Assembly (NCBI GenBank): GCA_005406025.1
Contig: BGZK01000018.1
Location: 682,001 to 746,000, forward strand
Reading direction: 5' to 3'
DNA from: Eumeta japonica
Lineage: Eukaryota > Arthropoda > Insecta > Lepidoptera > Psychidae
Length of the DNA: 64,000 nt
A program made the position numbers and the translations under genes. Below, piece after piece: positions 13,440-24,095 of the stretch (its first letter is position 1; each line of letters starts with the position of its first letter). Below the pieces are notes generated by a model, which worked only from the letters and a program-made list of their open reading frames with translations, was not told the DNA's origin and made no database searches.

Positions 13440-14362
13440 TTAATGTTTTCACCCCGATTTTCAAAGATTAAGTTTTGACCACATCTTGACGTTTTAGGAT
13501 TCCAGGAATCTATTTTGATCATTTTCAACGTGACGTCTCTCTCTCTCTTTCTCTCTGTGCATGTGTGTGTGCGTGTGAGCGTGCTGCGTGCGTGCGTGCG
13601 TGTGTGTGTGTGTCTGTGCGGGTGTGCGTGCGGGCGTGCGCCCGCGTGTACATGCATGCGTGTCATTCATGCGTGTTTGCATGGGTGCGTGTATGTACGT
13701 GTTAAAAAAAATAACAAAAAGCGTTTTTTTAGAATACTATTAAACTAATTTAGCGTTACGTTCCAAAAGCTATCTAGGTCTTTTACTTAGAAAGCATCAT
13801 AGTTTGTTGCAAACTGTATCAAACTCGGTTTTGGTTGTTCGGAAGATATCGTTAATGAAAAATTCGCAAAAAAAGATTTTTTTCAAAATAACTTCTACAG
13901 TTCTTGGGGATTGACATTTGGTATCGCTCATCTTTATTTGCTTAAAAGACTGCTGAATGGCAAATCAAAATCGAACCACGCATTCGATAGATATCTTAAT
14001 ATAAAACTTAAAAAAAGTCTTAAATTTAAATAAATTTAGATATTTGAACTCGAAGAGCTCGAAACGTTTTAAAATTATAATTTTGAGTTCGGAGAGCTTG
14101 AAAAAGTTCTTAAGCCTCTTTTGTTGAAACTTTTGAGCTCGAACTGAATAATTAACTGCTAGGTGTATTTTTGAAGATTTTGAGCTCTCCTGAACTTGTT
14201 TTAAGAGTGGCCTAGATTAACAGTTTTGTCGAATTGTTGAGTTCAAAAAACTTAAAGCTAAGTCTTTGTTCTTTGAGACAGGTTACAAGGAGCTGAAAAC
14301 TCATTGATAAATGTCATAGAGGGAAGTTTTAAGGATAGTCTGCAGAGTCAACCGTTTTACAA
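13440..14362 (-). repeat. Dispersed ~920 bp repeat, minus copy
   Basis: The reverse complement aligns along its length with 57.45-58.40 kb. Shared landmarks are the start AAACGGTTGAC, ACACCTAGCAGT, a block around GAGCTCTTCGAGTTCAAA, TCTATCGAATGCG, and GAAAATGATC followed by CCTAAAACGT. Both copies carry many GAGCTC-like words. This copy contains a long GT/GC-rich microsatellite (13545-13705) at the place where the 57 kb copy has only a short ACGCACAGACGTACACAC stretch. No coding frame is conserved between copies, so I call a non-coding dispersed repeat of unknown class. Confidence 0.75.
13545..13705. repeat. GT/GCGTGC-rich microsatellite
   Basis: Compound tract: CTCTCTCT, then GTGTGTGCGTGTG, GCGTGCGTGCGTGC and variants. 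Cys/Val/Arg-rich on one strand and His/Thr-rich on the other when translated, which explains the apparent open frames. It lies inside the 920 bp repeat. Confidence 0.9.
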
Positions 14363-16979
14363 TTTTTTTTCTAGATTAAAAATTTGATTCATTTTTTGTA
14401 TACTTATTCGTTAGGCATATATCTATTTTATTCTATTCTCACGCCGAAATCAAAATTTTTATGCACAATCTTCTTGATATCCTAATCTTTTATTTTGACA
14501 GACTATATTTATATTCATGTTAGCATAGATTTATTTAAAAAAATAAGTTTTTATTAATCTCACCAGCAAATTAGTTGCAATTATAATTGGCCCTACGGAC
14601 AATCGTTGTCATAACATAGACAAACTTATTCTTATACATGAAAAATCAGTGAAAAGAGTTTTGAGAACAATTCAGACACATTCGAGTTTACCGTGAGCAG
14701 ACCGAAGGGCAATCAGACCGAATTTGTGTTTCATTTTTTTTTAACAATAAGGTGTTTATTCTCTAGTAACCTATATTATAATCGCATGCAACCGTTTTCG
14801 CTTAGAATCATTTAGTAGAAGCAATTTTCACATAGAATCACAAGTTTCTTATAATTTTTCGGGGTCAATCGAAAGTCATGGAATATCGTCGGTATACATA
14901 AAAAATATGAGTCTAACAATAATTATTTAGTAGTTTAATATAATCTCGACAATATCAACAAACTAATAAGACAATAACATGTATACACGATAATGCACCA
15001 AACTTTAAGAAAACCTATTCATATTCAAAACTAACTTCAGTTATTGTTGTATTATTATTTTACCACAGGTTAATGCTCAGTGTCGAATAATAGAGCATTC
15101 GACAGAGCACTGAAAAATGTATAAGATTTCTATGACCTATGTCTATATATAAAACATTAATAATTCAAAAAAAATATATATGTATATATATATAATTCTA
15201 TACTTACAATTTGTATTTTTATTATGTGAGTATAGTAAAATATTGAATTTAGTAAATAAAAATGTGTTTTATATTACGTGGCATGTGACCTGAAAAAGGT
15301 AAAAACTTTCTTTTTTAATCCATTATCTGATTGGAACATCAATCATCACTTTTTTAACGATGAAGGGAAACATCGTTAATAAACCTGCCAATCCTCTAAA
15401 ATAAAATCGACACGAATCGGGGTAGTGTGGGGACCACGCCCGGTGAAGGGTAAAGTCTTATGCTGTATTTGAAAAGGCCAGTGTTATTAAATGGGGTAGT
15501 CCGTGAGTTGTACGAGAAACTTCTAAACGAGCGCCCACACAAAATATGACCAGAAATAGAGGGCTAGATGTGTCATAGCATTAGCAGCGATGTTTATGAA
15601 CAAAATAACGCCAAAAACGAACTTTGCAATTAAATGAAATCAAAAAGACTTCTGTTTGGTAAGTAATAAGATTAAATTAGAAATGTGTCATCATTCAATT
15701 TCTTAAACACTGGTATTCGTTTTAACGCTATAATAATTCATTCGAAGAAGAAGGGGCAAGAAACTCAACATTTATTCTTTTTTTGCTTAATATTAGAAAA
15801 AAAAATATTGAATAGTTAATGAAAATAGTACAATATTTCAAAAGAACACGAAACGATCCGATAACCAAGCATTGTAATATAAACATATTATTTTGTAATT
15901 ATAAAAACGCATTCTTTAAAAAGTATTTATAAAAGTATACCATAATATATTATAAAATTTCTCTTTACCTTCGAAATTACAGACTCTAAAATTAAAAAAA
16001 AATAAAGCGAAGTTTTATTTATAATTTATGAAAATTTAAATGTAACTAAATCGACATTAAATTTCAACTAGTGATATTAGCAAAAAAAATATATTGCTTA
16101 ATTTTCCGGAAGACCAATAATATTGTTTATAAATTTGGATTCAAATTGAAGGCTATGATAACTTTTACATATTTTTTTTTTGTTTAAAATTGTTTATTTG
16201 TTCCCATAATCATATTTTAATAAATGGTAGTAGAATATAAACAATCTATATCTTATATGAAACCTCTCCACTCGAATTTTACTTGCACTTGGCCGATTTT
16301 TAATATAGATTGGTATGAAATAGACGTATCTCGAAACATCGATAATTACTATTTTCGCAGTTGCGATATTCTGTCTGGAAAGTTCCATTCAACAACTCCT
16401 AAAAACGTCGACTGAGTGAAAAAATGTAGGTTTTATTCAGTAATAAAACTATTCTTTTATATGAATTCATTTGAAGACATTTGCAGGGTTTTAGTAGGTG
16501 GAAAGGAGGACGAATAGAGAACAAAATGAGAGGAGGTAGTAGGAGTCGGTAGGGGTTCTTCAGTGTGTAGTCTTCACAAATGCCAAAAATTGTACATTGT
16601 TATGTACTTTATTTTCAGAGTGATAGTCTATCAAGAAATATATTCCTTACATGAGAAATGTTATAAGTCGGATTCGTGTTTTGTATCTTCCTATAGCCGA
16701 AATAAGTTATCGATGTAGCGCTTTCCCTGTTTCTTAATTTGCGTAAAAACTCACATTAAAAGAAAAAAAAAACATAGTTTTCTTAGTCTCATTATAATTT
16801 TATGCAATATCTACATTTGTACAACATTCTTCTATGATCTTCTGAAATTCAATTTTCTATTCACGCGAATTGAAAATTAAATCAAACACATGACAATATG
16901 TACTAATCCGCGATCGGTACGATCATTCGAGAAACATGTCTAATTTATCTGAATGCTAATTCTGCTCTGAATGCTCTAG
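14363..16979. other. AT-rich spacer, no gene seen
   Basis: No supported gene. A less AT-rich segment at about 15415-15550 contains GGGGTAGTGTGGGGACCACG and may be an old repeat I cannot place. A purine-rich GGAGG patch sits at 16495-16555. Confidence 0.45.
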
Positions 16980-17140
16980 GTCTGGAGTGGCGCCACCTAA
17001 CGTGCACGTGATGAGAGTGGTCGGTAATGTGATGCGGTGCGAACGAGTCAATCTCGCCGGCCCATTGCCGCGCACTGCCGTCGCTTAATCGATTCGTTCT
17101 CGGCCGGCGCGGCATCGGCGCGGCGTACCCATTATTATTT
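16980..17140. promoter_or_regulatory. GC-rich island upstream of hairpin
   Basis: CpG-rich block with CGCCGGCCCATTGCCGCGCA- and CGGCCGGCGCGGC-type sequence inside very AT-rich DNA. Two short frames cross it on opposite strands, neither protein-like. It lies about 400 bp before the microRNA-like hairpin at 17.52 kb and could be the promoter or first exon of its transcript. That link is inference from position and composition. Confidence 0.3.
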
Positions 17141-17514
17141 ATACATTGCAACACCGCAACATACGGCATCTAATGTTTATAAACAGACACGAAGAGAAAC
17201 ACGATGGCTTATTTTTGAAGCAGTCGTTTTATAAGCTCATCCGATTCCATGGCTCGCTTATTGATGATACGCATTTTTTATTTTCGTTATTTTGTTTATT
17301 TGCTCGTGTAGTGCAATTTGACGCCACGCGGATTCTCGTGTATTAAATTAATGACGTATTGATTGCAGTGTGGTGTGTTTGAAATAAATTTGTAATAAAT
17401 GTGTATATACATTCTTTTGTGCAATTTTGTTATAATCACAATCGATTAAATTCATAATTAACAGTGAATGCAAATATTGAAATAATAAATGAAGTATCAG
17501 GTTTTAATCGCTCT

Positions 17515-17581
17515 ATTGCTGAGGCAGGACTTCTTACAATTCCTAAAATAAAGGGATTGTGAGAAGTCCTGCCTTTGCAAT
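17515..17581 (+). ncRNA. Candidate microRNA precursor hairpin
   Basis: A 67-nt hairpin: a 5-bp outer stem (ATTGC/GCAAT), a 2x2 internal loop, a 22-bp inner stem (17522-17543 with 17553-17574) and a 9-nt loop, TAAAATAAA. In a plus-strand transcript the inner stem is fully paired, with two G:U pairs at 17535/17561 and 17541/17555. On the minus strand those two would be A:C mismatches, so folding favours plus-strand RNA. Arm length suits Dicer products, though the loop is short. I do not recognise the arms as a named miRNA. GC islands lie on both sides. Alternatives are a miniature inverted-repeat transposon remnant or a DNA cruciform site. Confidence 0.45.
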
Positions 17582-17739
17582 TAGTTTTATAATATTTTTT
17601 TATCACATACATCACGTTACGATAAGTTTGACTCGTATACTTGAGCTATTATTGAGATTTCATCATCGTAACTTAATTATTCGATATGCGTAAAATAAAA
17701 AAAAAAGTGATTTCAAGAGAAAGATTTTCTACGAATTTC

Positions 17740-18068
17740 CAGCGGGTTCATAAATCTCAGAGATCAGTATACAACGCACGCAGCGACACCTGCAATCTAA
17801 TAATGAAATCGGCGGAAAGGCGAACCTGCGCGCGCACTCATAGTTTTCCAATCTAAACAATAGAAATTCAACGGGTACGCTACCCCCGAGACCCCGGTCT
17901 ATCTCTATGTAAATTATGCGGCAAATAACGCCCAGTTCACCATCAAACCGGTAATGCGGTTTGGCGTGAGCTGCGACATCGCCGTTCACATCGGCCGCAT
18001 CAGCCCTGAGGCGCGATAGACGGAAATGCTCGATACTACACGTGTCCGCAGCCAACTCGGGATAACCC
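17740..18068. promoter_or_regulatory. GC-rich island downstream of hairpin
   Basis: About 330 bp of clearly higher GC with CpGs, open for 113 codons on the minus strand. That frame (many Arg, Cys and Ile, no domain) looks like a by-product of composition, but a conserved exon cannot be excluded. It begins about 160 bp after the hairpin. It could be a conserved non-coding element or enhancer. Confidence 0.3.
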
Positions 18069-18201
18069 AAGCTCTCTAAGGTCTACATTCCAAAATATTA
18101 CACTATATCGTCTTTGTGTAAATTTTCCCTCTTCTATGTATATAAATTATGTAGTTAATTAATATTTACGATAAAAATTACGAATATTTAACTGCTAGTA
18201 G

Positions 18202-18215
18202 GGTTCAATTGAACC
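18202..18215. other. Perfect 14-bp palindrome
   Basis: GGTTCAATTGAACC, a perfect self-complementary site of the kind bound by a dimeric factor. Direct observation; function unknown. Confidence 0.35.
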
Positions 18216-18934
18216 AGCACTGGTGTCCGTTTATTCTGACGCAATTTTAATTGTAAAAATAAATGATATGTAAATTTAAAACGCTATCTTTTATATAGAA
18301 GTCATAGAGCTTAATAACAATAGCCGCTACTTAAAAGCGAAAATGATCTATAATTTTCAATCATACTAAACGCTTTTAAAAATTTACGTTCGGAAAATTG
18401 TTAAAACTTACCTAACCATTGCAGTAGTCGTGTAGCAGTTTTAAGAGCGTGCGCACAGCGAGGGGAAAGGCTTTGGACATCCGTAGATCTTTCTCCATCG
18501 ACGAGTGTTTTTCGGAAAAACTCATCGTTCGCAGTGCATGAATGGCAGTGGGATGTCGTGATTCGTCACATTCGTCACATTCGATCACTTCACTGTGTAT
18601 GTATATATAAGAGAAGTTCCGTTGTTGATAACGAATTTGATAAGAGATTTGCATATATTGACTCGTATTAAATCTTAATGGTACAAAACGCGGGAAGATA
18701 TAACGAAGCTTCTCCTTCTTTCATTGAAAATCATACCGTTTTTTACTTTCATTCCTTAGTGGTGGTTGGCGTAAAGTACGGAAATTTACAATTTCGTAAG
18801 TGCCATGAAATTCTACAAGTTTTTTATATAAAAGATTTCAAAAGAGTTTGCAGCTAAATACGAAAATTGCTATTTCCGTACTCTTAATAGTATTTTTGTG
18901 AATGAATGATGGTGAATATTTTATCAATTCGCAG
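18216..18934. other. Spacer, no gene seen
   Basis: A minus frame at 18412-18654 (80 codons) crosses a mildly GC region with TTCGTCACATTCGTCACATTCG, a short direct repeat. No domain or splice context is evident. Confidence 0.4.
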
Positions 18935-19008
18935 TGCAATAGATCTTCGGTGTCGTTGGCAGCCCCTGAAAAATATAAGACAGAATTAAGATCTTTGGAA
19001 TCCGGACA
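18935..19008 (+). other. Candidate 74-nt internal exon
   Basis: The segment is bounded by an acceptor-like TTTTATCAATTCGCAG (ending 18934) and a donor-like GTAAGTATG (from 19009). One reading frame is open from end to end (CNRSSVSLAAPEKYKTELRS and on) and closes at the TAA that overlaps the donor; the other two frames are closed. That is what a small cassette exon in a long intron would look like. The pyrimidine tract is weak and I recognise no protein family, so chance is quite possible. Confidence 0.2.
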
Positions 19009-20382
19009 GTAAGTATGGGGTTGAAACTTGGTAATCGGCAGGATTTTCGTTTGATACTAAGCACAGTACTCAGTGCTACCCCGATGAGAATATTTTAAAC
19101 TGATTAATGGTAGGAGTGGGTGGTAAAAATGTTCAAAAGCATTTATTTTTTTAATTGACAATGTTTTTATTTACTTTCAATTTATTATTATTACAATTAC
19201 CGTTAATTTTTTTATTGCAACACACGTTTGTAAAATGGTGTATCCGCAGCGTGTACAGTCTATAAGCGAATAGATTTTGACGTCGTCCAACTCGTGGGCT
19301 AGTGACGTACAATTTGTCGGGTTAGAAACACGATTCGTTTGACACCGCAATAACGTAATACGTGACTGCGTTTGTCGATAGCGACATTGTAAGGCGATTT
19401 TGTAAAAAAATGTGATCGTTTAAAAGCTATTCAGTCAAAATCGAAGTTATTCGTGGTATATATATCCTTTTTCCTTTTTTGCGGTTTATTGTACGCATTT
19501 CGACGATATCGTTCTACTAACGTTTAATATAGTCCTCTGTCACTGTATAATTTTAGCAAATTCAGGTCTCTAAGAAAATTATCGGTAAGATAACCTTCGT
19601 TTTATTCGGTACTTCAAAAGACTCTGTGTGCATTGGTTCAATAAGATAAACTTGCCTTTTTTTTTAATTTGAGCATATGCCAATAAGTATATAATGTGGT
19701 AAAAAGAATTCATATTCATCTATATTTGGTGTAGATCGTAGAGTGGTGTTCATCTACAGTCGATAAATATTATGACTATCCCTGAGGATCTTAATGCTGG
19801 TGCTAATTCTTTGGTTGCACGAATTTTAGTCACAATCATGTTGATTAAAAGTATACATTACATATATGCCGTCAGAAGCATTAAAATATATTACGCCTAT
19901 TAAAATTATATTTTTTTTCATGTATTATTATGTCATAGAACCGTTTTTTATCCTGGAATGAATAAAGGTTTGCTGTGTTGATTGTAACTTTTCCTTATTA
20001 GTTCATTCTTTTAATATTAATATCACCCTATGCTGTCAAAATAATTTCGTTGCGATGACTGACTCTCCGTTGTATCGGCGTTTGATTGGTCATCGCTAAA
20101 TATTTGTCTTTCGGAACAATCAGAATTTTGTTAAAAACGTTTCAGTGGAAATTTGCAAATGCCCTGAATTTGCAGATCCATCCAATGGATGGAATGATTA
20201 TGTAATGTATTGTTGATACAATTGTCTTTATGTATGTCAATAAAAGTAAAATAATCGGAAATAATTCTTTAATTTGACCAGCTAATGCTATTTTCGCTGC
20301 CTCTCTAAAAGCAAATTTAGATGTTTCATTATTTTATAACAGGCCTAATCGATGGCCGGCTTCCAAAATTCTTAAGCGGCAG
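19009..20382. other. AT-rich spacer, no gene seen
   Basis: No supported gene. A modest rise in CpG occurs at 19240-19390 (GACGTCGTCC, CGTAATACGTGACTGCG) with no further signature. A short palindrome around ATCCATCCAATGGATGGA lies near 20175-20192. Confidence 0.45.
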
Positions 20383-20479
20383 ATGAGCTTGCGGGCCACT
20401 AGAGAGTGGATGGGCACCGCCGCCCATGGACACCCGTAACGCCAGGAGAGTCATTAGTGCGTTGTCGGCCCTTCAGCGT
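20383..20479 (+). repeat. CCGCCCATGGAC repeat, fragment a
   Basis: Contains ACCGCCGCCCATGGACACCC, then AGGAGAGTCATTAGTGCG and TTGTCGGCCCTTCAG. These landmarks occur in the same order in the larger copies at 38.65 and 45.06 kb. Only the 5' third of the repeat is present. I recall this core as very widespread in lepidopteran genomes, often next to microsatellites. Confidence 0.7.
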
Positions 20480-22463
20480 ATATATTTCTGTTTCAGAACT
20501 ATATATAGTTCTTCAATTCTAAAAACAGTCGGACTAAGAAGCTCTGACGAATGGTTGTCTCGTTAGCTAAGTGGTTCGTGTTGGTAGTTCTGTGAAAGGC
20601 CTTTTTGCAGTGTCCATAGTGAAATTAACCTCTGACCATTTAACAAGTTTGTTGTAATCGTGTAATTTCCAAATTGTTAATTGTATATAGTTATAAAGAT
20701 AAATTATAAATTTTGTTTGGAAATAAGCGATATTTATACTGGGCAGTGAGGAAAGCAAAGGCGGGTCGTTTGCAATAGCCACAGTTATACGTGACTTCTC
20801 GTGATTGCTTTTTCTTTGCGCAGATAGGTACAAAATCTTCTTATCTTATTGTGACTTTCATAGAGTCGTAGTCTATTAAATATGAGATGAAATGTGAGCA
20901 CTATTTCATGTCAAAAGTATATTTTAGTACAGAAGGCACTGCGTTTCATTCTTACAGAGATTCCTCTACGAAAAATATTGCAATAATTAGGTGCAAAGGC
21001 GCTCCTACCTAATACTCTCAATGCGGTCGCGTACGTACGTACGTATTGTTTTTAGTATTTTAGTTAAAATACCATGCCGTTGCTCTAACTAATGTATATG
21101 TGTTTCGTGTATTTTACAGAAATGCGCTATTTGACGTTTGTACAAGCCCAAATATTTCGATTCAAGAAATGAATAATTGTACCAGACCACCCGTTGATGG
21201 CAGATTGCGATTTTGTTTGCAGTCTTGTGTTTTGATCTTGTCAGAAAATATTCACTGTTCCGATGATCGGAGTCCGTACCTTGGGTAACTATTTTTGCTA
21301 ATTACAGTGTCATTCAAAAGTAGTTAAAATTAAATACAGAGTTCCTTTTAAGCAGATATGTTTCTCATAATATACGATAATATTCTGAAATCAAGAAGTA
21401 AGTTTGTCATCTTTAAAAATCAGAAACATCGTGACGTGTCCACTTTGAAAAATGTGTTTTGTTTGGGTAGTCAAGTTTTAAGGCTCTTAAATTATTGTTT
21501 TTAATTATTTCGTTAATATACGTTCGTAATAATTTAGAAAGCCTAGATCTACTTGTGTATAATATGGTTTCTGTTTTTTTAAATTTGATGTACATGTATT
21601 AATTTTCTTTAATACGAATTCAAATATTTTTAATAAGAAAAATCTCTTTTGGAACTTAAAATTTACCAACATTTCTAAACTTTCCGACTAAGAGTTTTAT
21701 TTAGGACATGTAATAATTTTTTTACTAACTCACATCCGAAGCCCGACCTTTGATCGAGCTTTGATCTAGATCAACGTTTCATATAGTATTATTAAATTTA
21801 TTTTTATCCGAATATTTCGGTCGTCGGCCACCCACGGCGCCGTTTAAGTCCAAACATGACTATTTTATCTTGTATGTCCTTAGGGCAACTGCAAACGTTA
21901 TAAGAAATCTGTATTTGAAATCTAAGGTTTCTAAGCTCTTCTAATAGCTGCTCGAGTCTTGGCTTGAACTGTCTATGAGAGGCGTTTAATAATTTTTTTA
22001 TATAAATATGCCTTAGACTCTATTTTAAATACTGGCCGTATACACTTAAAGGGAAGTAAAAAAAAATTTGCATAATCAGCATAAACGTTACCGTCATTAT
22101 TAATTTCGGGTTTTTGATCAAATTAGAGCATCGTGCTGTTATGAAATTCTTAATTAAACTCGGATGAGTCAAAGACGTATTGGATGATGTTTTATGGAGA
22201 AGCTGCATCTTCGTTATTTTACTATTGAAATGAGATCGTGGCAAGGAGAATACCGAAGACGAACCTTGTGCCAGCCGGCCTATGGCAAGTCTCTTCATAA
22301 AAATATGTTGGAAAAGTGGAGAAAATTAGATTACAAGACGATCGAACGAAGGTTGATCTATATTCAATATAATTAATCTTTTTGTCGGTATCATATAAAA
22401 AATCATTCATAACCAACTTTAGTATTAAAAGTGTCCACCAGATGGATGCCGTGAGTACTTATG
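20480..22463. other. Spacer, no gene seen
   Basis: Several short frames (20567-20833 minus; 21100-21288 plus; 22020-22298 minus) lack domains and splice context. A (CGTA)n run of about four units lies near 21029-21046. The 92-residue minus frame at 22020-22298 is the most protein-like but matches nothing I know. Confidence 0.4.
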
Positions 22464-22495
22464 CCGCATCGCAAGTGCACTTACTTGCGATGCGG
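22464..22495. other. 13-bp perfect inverted repeat
   Basis: CCGCATCGCAAGT and its exact reverse complement separated by GCACTT. It is GC-rich within AT-rich DNA. Frames run across it on both strands (22382-22639 plus, 22425-22673 minus) but show no domain. It could be a hairpin RNA, a transposon end or a protein-binding palindrome. Confidence 0.4.
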
Positions 22496-22924
22496 ATGCA
22501 TGGAATGGTATTAGCAGTTTTTGAAACTGAGCAGCTGGGCAACCGAGATTTGCTCTGCGTCTTTCGAGTTCGCTGTGGGAAAATGATAACATCGCACGGG
22601 AAAAGTTGCTTATGTTCATTTCCAACAATAAATATTTAAATACATAATATACGTCACTACATGAAACGCACAATACCTCAAAATTCTATGAAATAGCGCT
22701 AAATGAACTAACGTTTAGATTTTTTTATTTCGTTTTTCGAAGAAAGACACCTATGCAGATAAACTTGAAAAGAAAAACTTTATCAAAAAAAAAATTGCAT
22801 CAAAATCGTTAAAGATATATATTATATATGTATAAATATTAATTTGTACATATTTACTAGTTATCTTAGAAATATGATACAAGAACTGCTCACTTGAAGT
22901 AATAAGACGTAGATAAAATCCAGA
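22496..22924. other. AT-rich spacer before mariner relic
   Basis: No supported feature. The missing 5' half of the following mariner relic and its left terminal repeat should lie here if present, but I cannot find them. Confidence 0.4.
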
Positions 22925-23702
22925 TGCAGTCGTAAAATTAATTGTTATAAGAGATGAAACCTGGATTTATTGTTGTGACCTTAATAGGAAACAAAAGTCC
23001 ATGCGGGCACATACAAGAGCAGCGCATCCTGAGAATTTTAAGGACTTTCCATCGGCTAAAAAGCTCATAGCCACATCTTTTGAGATTATCGGAGAATATA
23101 ATTGTTGTGCAAAGATAAAGGTATGAAATACCACAGTGATGTACTATGCTAACATTATTTTTTTAATGGCATTTTTGAGGCGTAAACGCGATTGCGAGCT
23201 ACAGGAGACTATATGGTCATCGCTGCCCATGGATGGTCAAAATTTCAGAGGATTTACCATTGCGTTGCCGGCCACTTAAGTAAAAATAGAATTTCTGATG
23301 GAGGGTAGAATCATGAAGGAGGTGTGGAGTGATGGAGGAGGAAGTGGGCTATAGGAACTCCCACTCTCTGGACGAAACACAACAGCGAAAGCTGTCACTT
23401 CACGTCCATATGTGGAGAGAATGCGGTATCTCATCTGGATATTTTCGTGCTGCAGCCTATTTGACCATAGACAAATTTTCCGAGGGAATCAATATGCTGA
23501 CAATCAAGCAACGAAGGCGGCTGTGGCCGAATATTTTGACAAACAAAATGAAAACTATTTTTACACGGATTAAATCAATTTAATTGACAGATATAATGAA
23601 TGCATTGAGGTAAGGGGTACTATCTGAAAAAATAACTACAAATAACATTTGCATCTCCCCGTTTCGTCTCTTATTCGATAACTTATTAAACGCCTCGTAT
23701 AT
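22925..23702 (+). pseudogene. Mariner transposase relic 1, split by a repeat
   Basis: Mariner transposases cut and paste their own element through a DDE/D catalytic triad. A frame from about 22930 to 23127 reads VKLIVIRDETWIYCCD followed by KQKSM, matching the family's TGDETWIY block with the first catalytic Asp kept (Gly before it changed to Arg). The chain then stops and a CCGCCCATGGAC repeat occupies about 23190-23470. The C-terminal part resumes near 23460 (AVAEYFDKQNENYFYTD, then LIDRYNECIEVRG), with an in-frame stop. The right terminal repeat (TTATTAAACGCCTCGTAT, ending about 23700) resembles that of the relic at 26.6 kb. The second catalytic block is missing, as are the N-terminal DNA-binding domain and left end. 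Certainly dead. Confidence 0.75.
23190..23470 (+). repeat. CCGCCCATGGAC repeat, copy b (inside mariner)
   Basis: Shares with the other copies TCATCGCTGCCCATGGATGG, TTGCGTTGCCGGCCACTTAAG, ACAGCGAAAGCTGTCACTTC and CGGTATCTCATCTGG. It lies between the two halves of the mariner coding sequence, so it probably inserted into that element after it landed. The 84-codon plus frame at 23329-23583 is a composite of this repeat and mariner. Confidence 0.75.
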
Positions 23703-23799
23703 AGGGTAGATGAAAATTAATGATGACCAGGTTTGCTTTAAAAAAAAAAATGACGTTTAGATTAAAAGGCATTATAATTTAACATAATTAATTATGCCG

Positions 23800-24095
23800 T
23801 TGCATAGAAATCTGGTCGGGGAAATATCTCCAATTTCAGGTGCAGCGTTGCAGCGGGACGCGACGATATCGTATTATTTGCGATGCGCAAGGAATCTGTT
23901 TGGCCAATAAGCGCGGCAGTCCGCACGCGGGCCGGGGACGGCGGGTTGTAAAAATAAGGAAACGCTATTGGTAGCCTTTCGGCGCGGTGTCGTGTCGTAT
24001 TTGAAAATTTTACAGTGAGAAAAGCCATTTTACCTCTCAAATATCATCGGGTAGCGCGCGCGAGCGGCGAGATTTGCCGGTGTTTGGTCCAAGAT
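23800..24095. promoter_or_regulatory. Promoter-like GC island with CCAAT boxes
   Basis: CpG-rich block with TTGGCCAATAAGCG near 23899-23912 and the reverse box CTATTGGTAG near 23966-23975. It also has GCGGGCCGGGGACGGCGGG, a GCGCGCGAGCGGCG cluster and AAGATGGTTATTTG at the end. Paired CCAAT boxes, CpGs and an AAGATGG (YY1/Pho-like) motif are promoter features in animals. No coding exon is evident next to it, so it could serve a non-coding transcript or act as an enhancer. Function is inferred. Confidence 0.35.

Noticed and set aside
13494..13748. Cys/Val-rich and His/Thr-rich open frames
   Set aside because: Both are translations of a GT/GCGTGC microsatellite; the other copy of the host repeat lacks them.
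16530..16552. let-7-like GAGGTAGTAGGAG word
   Set aside because: Only the first bases resemble let-7, and there is no complementary arm, so no hairpin.
17729..18070. 113-codon minus frame as a gene
   Set aside because: No domain, no splice context, codon content follows the GC island. Kept only as a possible regulatory block.
22020..22298. 92-codon minus frame as a retroelement or receptor fragment
   Set aside because: I could not match any ordered motifs; composition is compatible with chance.
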